A DNA stretch of 64,000 nucleotides. Origin: DAXETY01 sp051155755 (GTDB taxonomy: Bacteria; Desulfobacterota; Desulfobacteria; Desulfobacterales; SG8-13). Below are positions 59,993 through 64,000 of the stretch, one piece after another. The translations under genes were made by a program, and so were the position numbers. Location of the stretch: assembly GCA_051155755.1 (NCBI GenBank), contig DAXETY010000023.1, forward strand, positions 3,336 through 67,335. Reading direction: 5' to 3'. The notes under the pieces are model-generated. The model saw only the letters and a list, made by a program, of their open reading frames with translations. It ran no database searches and was not told the origin of the DNA. Within the stretch, counting starts at the first letter, position 1, and each line of letters opens with the position of its first letter.

Positions 59993-60352
59993 ATGGTGCT
60001 TGTAGACACCTCGATTTGGGTTGCACACCTCCGGAATGGGAATCAGCAACTCGAACGGTTGCTGATGGATGCCGAGGTCATTTGCCATCCGTTTGTCATT
60101 GGCGAGCTGGCCTGCGGCAATATCAACAACCGCGATGAAATCCTGTCCTTACTTAAATCCCTCCCGTCGGCTCCCATGCTTGAGTTCGATGAATTCCTAT
60201 TCTTTATCGAAAAAAACCAGCTAATGAGAATCGGAATTGGTTTTGTCGATGTGAACATTTTAGCGTCTGCCAAGCTAGCAGGCACCCCTTTGTGGACAGC
60301 AGACAAAAAGCTGAATTTAGCTGCGATCAACCTTTCACTCAACTATAAATAG
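59993..60352 (+). CDS. vapC: VapC-family PIN ribonuclease toxin
   Basis: A 119-residue PIN-domain protein with the acidic quartet Asp5 (LVDTSIW), Glu38 (VIGELACG), Asp86 (GFVDVNIL) and Asp104 (TADKKL), which bind the catalytic metal. Would cleave tRNA or rRNA when free of VapB. Ends just before attC6. Confidence 0.92.
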   Translation: MVLVDTSIWVAHLRNGNQQLERLLMDAEVICHPFVIGELACGNINNRDEILSLLKSLPSAPMLEFDEFLFFIEKNQLMRIGIGFVDVNILASAKLAGTPLWTADKKLNLAAINLSLNYK

Positions 60353-60353
60353 T

Positions 60354-60459
60354 GTATAACCCTTCGGTGGAGCAGACAGGAACAACTGGCGGGGTTTTTC
60401 GTTGGGTCCTGAAGTAGCCCGATATTTTTATCGCCTGCTGCTCAGCTCAACCGTTAGCC
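60354..60459 (+). other. attC site 6
   Basis: Inverse core GTATAAC (60354-60360), core GTTAGCC (60453-60459). The GGTGGAGCAG and CTGCTCA boxes resemble attC1. 106 bp. Confidence 0.82.
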
Positions 60460-60475
60460 GTGTAAGAGGAAGAAC

Positions 60476-61321
60476 ATGCCCCCAGCCACCGCAGCGCGTG
60501 AAGCATACCGAGTACCGTTCCGTTCATTCATTCCATTTCTGCTGATCTCGTTCGGTTTGGCCTGGGGTATCCTTGGTTTGTACATCTTTTTGTCGGAACG
60601 TATTGAAGCGGTGTTTGGTCAGCTCACCGGCAACCATCCACTCTTTTTCCTGGCGGTGTATGCTCCTGCAATCGCGGCGTTCACTCTTGTTGCCAGTAGC
60701 GGTGGCCTCGCAGGGCTGCGGCGCTTCCTCGGGCGTGCATTGCTATGGCGTTGCAGCGCGGCTTGGTATGCCTTTATGATCATTGGCCTTCCGTTGATCT
60801 TCATTGGCGGTTCCGCACTTAGAGGGAACCTTTTTACGGAACCGTTTCCATTTAGGTCCTTTCAGGCAATGCTCGTGGCGTTAGTCCTAGCCGCAATCAA
60901 AGGCCCGATCGAGGAGTTCGGCTGGCGTGGTCTCGCCCTTCCTCTTCTGCAAAGGAAGTTCGCTCCAATCTGGGGCGGGCTGATTCTTGGTGTCATATGG
61001 GGGCTGTGGCATTTCCCTGCCTTCCTCTTGAGCGGAACCCAGCAGAGCGAGTGGTCATTCACGGCGTTCTTTGCTGGGTGCTTGGCGATAAGCGTTATCG
61101 TGACGGCACTGTTCAACAGGTCACATGGCAGCATTCTGCTGCCGACATTTTTCCACTTCCAGTTGATGAACCCGATCTTTCCGGATGCCCAACCCTACGA
61201 CACATACCTGTTAATCGCCGTTGCCAGCCTAATCGTTTGGTGGAACCCAAAGGATATGTTCACAAAGGAAGGGGCAGTCACGGAAGTCATTCCAATCCAG
61301 AGGAAAGTGGCCGATGGCTAA
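60476..61321 (+). CDS. CPBP-family intramembrane metalloprotease
   Basis: A 281-residue membrane protein with about seven helices. CPBP motifs EEFGWRG (Glu146, Glu147), then LGVIWGLWHFPAF and a final NRSHGSILLPTFFHFQL supply the putative zinc ligands. Family members process membrane proteins or give bacteriocin self-immunity. Its stop lies in the inverse core of attC7. Confidence 0.88.
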   Translation: MPPATAAREAYRVPFRSFIPFLLISFGLAWGILGLYIFLSERIEAVFGQLTGNHPLFFLAVYAPAIAAFTLVASSGGLAGLRRFLGRALLWRCSAAWYAFMIIGLPLIFIGGSALRGNLFTEPFPFRSFQAMLVALVLAAIKGPIEEFGWRGLALPLLQRKFAPIWGGLILGVIWGLWHFPAFLLSGTQQSEWSFTAFFAGCLAISVIVTALFNRSHGSILLPTFFHFQLMNPIFPDAQPYDTYLLIAVASLIVWWNPKDMFTKEGAVTEVIPIQRKVADG

Positions 61322-61376
61322 CCACGCCAAGCACTCGGACGGGAATTCCGTTGCGCTCGATTCCCGCCGGTTATAT
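61316..61376 (+). other. attC site 7
   Basis: Inverse core GGCTAAC (61316-61322), core GTTATAT (61370-61376). GGACGGGAAT pairs with ATTCCCGCC with one extra A. 61 bp. Confidence 0.88.
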
Positions 61377-61405
61377 CCACGTCGTGCAAGAAATAGGAAT
61401 ACCAA

Positions 61406-61819
61406 ATGATTGACGATATTTTTAGAATTTCAGAATATGTTCGATATGTTGCCATTTATAAAGATGGCAAATTGGAAACTCGCACAAAAGAAAACACTAA
61501 AGGTGCAAGTAGTTCGGAATCCGATAAATATGAAGAGTTAATAGTCAACCCTGTAATGCTAAAAGCAGCATCCCAAAGAGGAAACATTGATTGCGGTGGT
61601 TTGGAGTACCTGTTGATCAGATACGGAAACTTTTTTCAATTTGTACTCCCGGTTTCATGGGGGCACGTTTCAGTCTGTATTGAAAAGGATGCTGACCCAA
61701 TTGCGATTGGCTATAAAGTCAAAGCACTTTTTAAAAATGAATCCACGAAAGCATCACAAGGCAAATGTACTCAGACAGTCAAAAACTGCGCCGCTCCTAC
61801 CTCGATCTGCATCCTTTGA
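61406..61819 (+). CDS. Hypothetical cassette protein, 137 aa
   Basis: ATG 61406, 30 bp after attC7. Alternating strands and helices (YVRYVAIYKDGKLETRTKEN, YLLIRYGNFFQFVLPVSWGHV, IEKDADPIAIGYKVKALF) suggest a small alpha/beta, Roadblock-like fold, but I do not recognise it. The last about 20 residues (KCTQTVKNCAAPTSICIL) look unlike the rest and may come from fused flanking DNA; no clear attC follows. Confidence 0.6.
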   Translation: MIDDIFRISEYVRYVAIYKDGKLETRTKENTKGASSSESDKYEELIVNPVMLKAASQRGNIDCGGLEYLLIRYGNFFQFVLPVSWGHVSVCIEKDADPIAIGYKVKALFKNESTKASQGKCTQTVKNCAAPTSICIL

Positions 61820-61866
61820 CTTTCTGTGATTTACGGCGTAACGCGAAATATATTGGGGATGTACAG

Positions 61867-61968
61867 ATGAAACATGCTCCTGTAAAAAAGACCATATCTT
61901 TTGAAGATTTTCAAAAAGTGGACATTCGGATCGGAACAATAAAATCCGATCACTTTAAATCTTTCTGA
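61867..61968 (+). pseudogene. csaA: Truncated csaA (tRNA-binding-domain chaperone), N-terminal piece
   Basis: ATG 61867 gives ISFEDFQKVDIRIGTI, the conserved N-terminus of CsaA, then breaks off after 33 codons (full length is about 110). It marks the right border of the cassette cluster, perhaps the gene interrupted or trimmed when the region was rearranged. Confidence 0.65.
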
Positions 61969-61989
61969 TACCGCAACCGGATCTCACAG

Positions 61990-62304
61990 ATGGAAAATTT
62001 ATTCAGAGACGTCCCGGCCGATTTGCCGGAGGAATTCTTTGAGACGATCTGCACCACTGCCAATGTAACGATCGAGCGGATCGTTTCGCGGGGACACGCT
62101 TCACCGGAAGACTTCTGGTACGACCAGCATCGCAGTGAATTTATACTGGTGGTCCAGGGCAGTGCCGGGCTGAAGATCGAAGGCCACGAAGATGTTGTAG
62201 TTCTTAAGGCCGGTGATTACCTGAACATCGGCGCCCACGTCAAACATCGGGTTGAATGGACCGACCCAGACTGCGACACGATCTGGCTTGCGGTGCATTA
62301 TTGA
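61990..62304 (+). CDS. Cupin-domain protein 1
   Basis: A 104-residue single-cupin protein. Motif 1 is recognisable as YDQHRSEFILVVQGSAGLKI and motif 2 as GDYLNIGAHVKHRV; the first His of the usual pair is atypical (DQHRSE). Small cupins of this type are often metal-binding; the role is unknown. GC returns to host-like from here. Confidence 0.82.
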   Translation: MENLFRDVPADLPEEFFETICTTANVTIERIVSRGHASPEDFWYDQHRSEFILVVQGSAGLKIEGHEDVVVLKAGDYLNIGAHVKHRVEWTDPDCDTIWLAVHY

Positions 62305-62367
62305 GGGAATTCGGCTGTAAGGGCCAACCCACGGCTCCCGCAACGAACGCAGCTCGGGAAAGTGTTT

Positions 62368-62667
62368 ATGAAGAAGGAAAAAATCATCGAAAATTTAGCC
62401 CGGTTCGCCCGGAATGAAGCGGCCGGTCTGAAAAGAGTGTGCACGCTGAAGCGGGTCTCCAAGATTGGCGGCTGGACGGGGTTGGTGGTTTCTTTTCCAT
62501 GCGCCTTTCAGGATCCGCCGCCGGTTCCAGCATGGATCATAACCTTTGCCGCCGCCACAGGCGGTGGGATGATCGGTCTCGAAATCTGGTTTGAACACAT
62601 GTGCACCTGGCCGACGCTGCGGCAATTTGTCCATTTGGAGCGCCTGGAAAATTATGACAAACCGTAG
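62368..62667 (+). CDS. Hypothetical protein with membrane segment, 99 aa
   Basis: ATG 62368 (a GTG at 62362 is also in frame). A basic N-terminal region (KKEKIIENLARFARNEAAGLKR) is followed by hydrophobic stretches around 36-50 and 58-77 (PAWIITFAAATGGGMIGLEI). No family recognised. Confidence 0.55.
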   Translation: MKKEKIIENLARFARNEAAGLKRVCTLKRVSKIGGWTGLVVSFPCAFQDPPPVPAWIITFAAATGGGMIGLEIWFEHMCTWPTLRQFVHLERLENYDKP

Positions 62668-62712
62668 TTACCGGCCGTGTCCGAAATCTGCAATGGGATC
62701 CCGGTTCCGAAA

Positions 62713-63036
62713 CTAGGGTAGGTAATCCTCGCGAACCGGCGTAAACACCTCCACCACCACTGAATCTTCCAGTGCTTCGGCCGCATGGGAGATTCCGCCG
62801 GCGATGTTCCAGCTGTCACCGGCCTCCGCTTCGATGATTTTCCCGTCAACCTGAAAGCGCAGTCTTCCGGAAATCAGAATTCCGGTCTGCTCGTGCGGAT
62901 GGGCGTGGGAAGGTATCTTTGCTCCCCGGTCAAAGCGGAATTCGCCCATCAAGGTGTTCTGACCGTGCACCAGCGTTTTGAGGAACACCCCGTCCAACAA
63001 TTTTCGATAGCTTCCGGCATCTTTTTTGCGAAACAT
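62713..63036 (-). CDS. Cupin-domain protein 2
   Basis: A 107-residue cupin from ATG 63036, behind AAGGGAGC; the open frame further upstream (to 63333) is not supported. Motif 1 HAHPHEQTGILISGRLRF holds the two His and Glu metal ligands; motif 2 is GDSWNIAGGISHAAE. Probably binds metal; substrate unknown. Confidence 0.88.
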   Translation of the reverse strand: MFRKKDAGSYRKLLDGVFLKTLVHGQNTLMGEFRFDRGAKIPSHAHPHEQTGILISGRLRFQVDGKIIEAEAGDSWNIAGGISHAAEALEDSVVVEVFTPVREDYLP

Positions 63037-63488
63037 GTGATTGCTCCCTTGAGCGTTTGAAAACCAACCGAATTTCTCTTCAGGGTAAATTTCTTGGAAG
63101 TCCCTCACACCGCTTTGCGGTGACCAAACGGTCAAGAAGGGCTTCCTTTGCAACCGGGCGGGCACGAAGGCCCGCCCCACGAATCCCGGCGCCAAACTCG
63201 AAAACCAACCCGGAGCCGGCTCAATGGTGCCTCGCCCAGCCGCACTCAAAGGCATACTGCCTGGATACCGAACAGCCCGCTGCGCGATGTGCCAACTGGC
63301 ATTCGCGGCATCGGGCAAACCGCAGATGCGCACGGATTAGCAGCGGCCGCGGAAAAAAGCAACCCAGAGCCGGCTTCCGCAGTGGCGGCCGGCGGCGAAA
63401 AACCACCTGCCGGCGCGTCAAACTTGGCATCTCGATTTACCAGGCTTATTATAGAAAGGTATTTGAATCAAATGAGGTGATCGATTTA
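63037..63488. other. 452-bp spacer, no gene recognised
   Basis: No supported ORF in either strand. Contains a GC-rich inverted repeat at 63156-63177 and two short similar stretches around the words AACCCGGAGCCGGCT (near 63208) and AACCCAGAGCCGGCT (near 63361). Confidence 0.5.
63156..63177. repeat. REP-like inverted repeat
   Basis: Perfect 8-bp arms GGGCGGGC and GCCCGCCC around the loop ACGAAG. Compact GC hairpins of this type are scattered in many Desulfobacterota genomes. Confidence 0.5.
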
Positions 63489-64000
63489 ATGGACACCGTT
63501 ACTCAAATCGCACTGGGGGCGGCCGTTGGAGAAGCCACCCTGGGTCGGCAGATCGGCCGGCGCGCCATGCTGTGGGGCGGCATCTGCGGCCTGTTTCCGG
63601 ACCTGGACGTGCTGGTGCCGCTGGGCGATGCCGTCAAGGACTTTACCTATCACCGGGGGGCCAGCCACTCGCTGTTCGTGCTGGCGGCCTTGACGCCGTT
63701 GTTTGTGGCCCTGATCAAAAAAGTGCACCCCCAAACCGCGCGCTATCACCGGCGATGGTATGCATTGGTGTTTTTGGCCTTTGTCACCCATGTGCTGCTG
63801 GACAGCCTGACGGTCTACGGTACCCAGATATTCTGGCCGCTGCCCACGCCGCCGGTGATGCTATCCACGATATTTATCATCGATCCATCCTATTCGCTGC
63901 CGCTGTTTCTGGGGGTGCTGGCGGCCCTTGTACTGAGCCGTCAAAAGCCCGTAGGGCACACGGTCAATACAGTTTGCCTGGTGCTGAGCACCGCTTACCT
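63489..64000 (+). CDS. YdjM/DUF457-type membrane metal-dependent hydrolase, 5' part
   Basis: ATG 63489 and still open at the window end, so the C-terminus is missing. DTVTQIALGAAVGEATLGRQ, FPDLDVL, YHRGASHSLFV and THVLLDSLTVYGTQIFWPLP are the conserved motifs of the YdjM family (LexA-controlled inner-membrane proteins in E. coli) with His/Asp residues for a metal. About four membrane segments are visible in the first 170 residues. No good Shine-Dalgarno sequence; AATGAGGTG lies about 15 bases upstream. Confidence 0.85.
   Translation, partial: MDTVTQIALGAAVGEATLGRQIGRRAMLWGGICGLFPDLDVLVPLGDAVKDFTYHRGASHSLFVLAALTPLFVALIKKVHPQTARYHRRWYALVFLAFVTHVLLDSLTVYGTQIFWPLPTPPVMLSTIFIIDPSYSLPLFLGVLAALVLSRQKPVGHTVNTVCLVLSTAY

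Larger units (their letters stand above)
57449..61376 (+). mobile_element. Integron gene-cassette cluster without visible integrase
   Basis: At least seven attC-like sites, most at the 3' ends of short same-strand genes, with the usual inverse core RYYYAAC near or overlapping stop codons and GTTRRRY at the end. Sizes are 60-106 bp and pairs of L boxes can form an imperfect hairpin with an extrahelical base. No intI-like ORF occurs within the window, and the left flank looks like ordinary chromosome, so this is a CALIN-type cluster or the distal part of a larger array. GC and codon use differ from the host genes. An eighth gene (61406-61819) sits past the last clear attC. Confidence 0.85.

Noticed and set aside
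61751..61844. Possible eighth attC ending in GTAACGC
   Set aside because: ATCACA and TGTGAT could pair, but both cores deviate and the site overlaps the end of the preceding gene; too weak to call.

Overview
The window reads as chromosome of a high-GC, Gram-negative anaerobe, most likely a Desulfobacterota member (Desulfosarcina/Desulfobacterales-like). This placement is inferred from the combination of many sigma-54 activators and histidine kinases, FeoAB controlled by a DtxR-type regulator, an oxalate/formate-type transporter, SulP and SLC13 transporters with CBS-domain proteins, and the protein style. There is no rRNA or tRNA gene to confirm it. I see no CRISPR array or phage.

Region 1 (1-19.5 kb) is an alpha-glucan/trehalose block. 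A tight plus-strand run encodes TreZ (5' end outside the window), a GH57/DUF3536 protein, TreY and MalQ. A GH31 alpha-glucosidase faces it on the minus strand. A second plus-strand run encodes GlgE, a TreS-maltokinase fusion, GlgB and a GT4 glycogen/maltose-1-phosphate synthase, followed by two small unknown genes. Together they can convert glycogen to trehalose (TreY/TreZ), trehalose to maltose to maltose-1-phosphate (TreS-Mak), and maltose-1-phosphate to branched glucan (GlgE/GlgB).

Region 2 (19.5-33.5 kb) is mixed housekeeping and accessory: remnants of a Usp gene and a DUF5996 gene, an ABM-fold protein, an FAD oxidoreductase, an OmpA-type lipoprotein, a GNAT-nitrilase fusion, an M28 peptidase, the feoA-feoB-FeoB-associated iron operon with a divergent DtxR-type regulator around a perfect palindrome, a lipoprotein, and a SulP transporter coupled to a Usp protein.

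Region 3 (33.5-54.8 kb) is rich in regulation. A receiver-less sigma-54 activator is divergent from a long operon of CBS-domain proteins, an SLC13 transporter, a zinc-ribbon protein, a PEP-synthase-like protein lacking the usual C-terminal domain, and a kinase/regulator pair. A near-perfect sigma-54 promoter and an inverted repeat lie between them. A ZraSR-like pair is divergent from a secreted MHRGYG-repeat protein. An OFA-family transporter has its own sigma-54 promoter and three copies of an ACAAC-N4-GTTGT repeat upstream, next to a third kinase/sigma-54 regulator pair.

Region 4 (54.8-64 kb) holds a YgjP-type metallopeptidase and a conserved unknown gene. Then, after an AT-rich junction, comes a cluster of integron gene cassettes with seven attC-like sites and no integrase in view: tautomerase, membrane zinc-ribbon protein, GNAT acetyltransferase, RHH/RelE toxin-antitoxin, VapBC toxin-antitoxin, CPBP membrane protease and an unknown. 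The array ends at a truncated csaA fragment. Two small cupins and a YdjM-type membrane protein (cut by the window end) follow.
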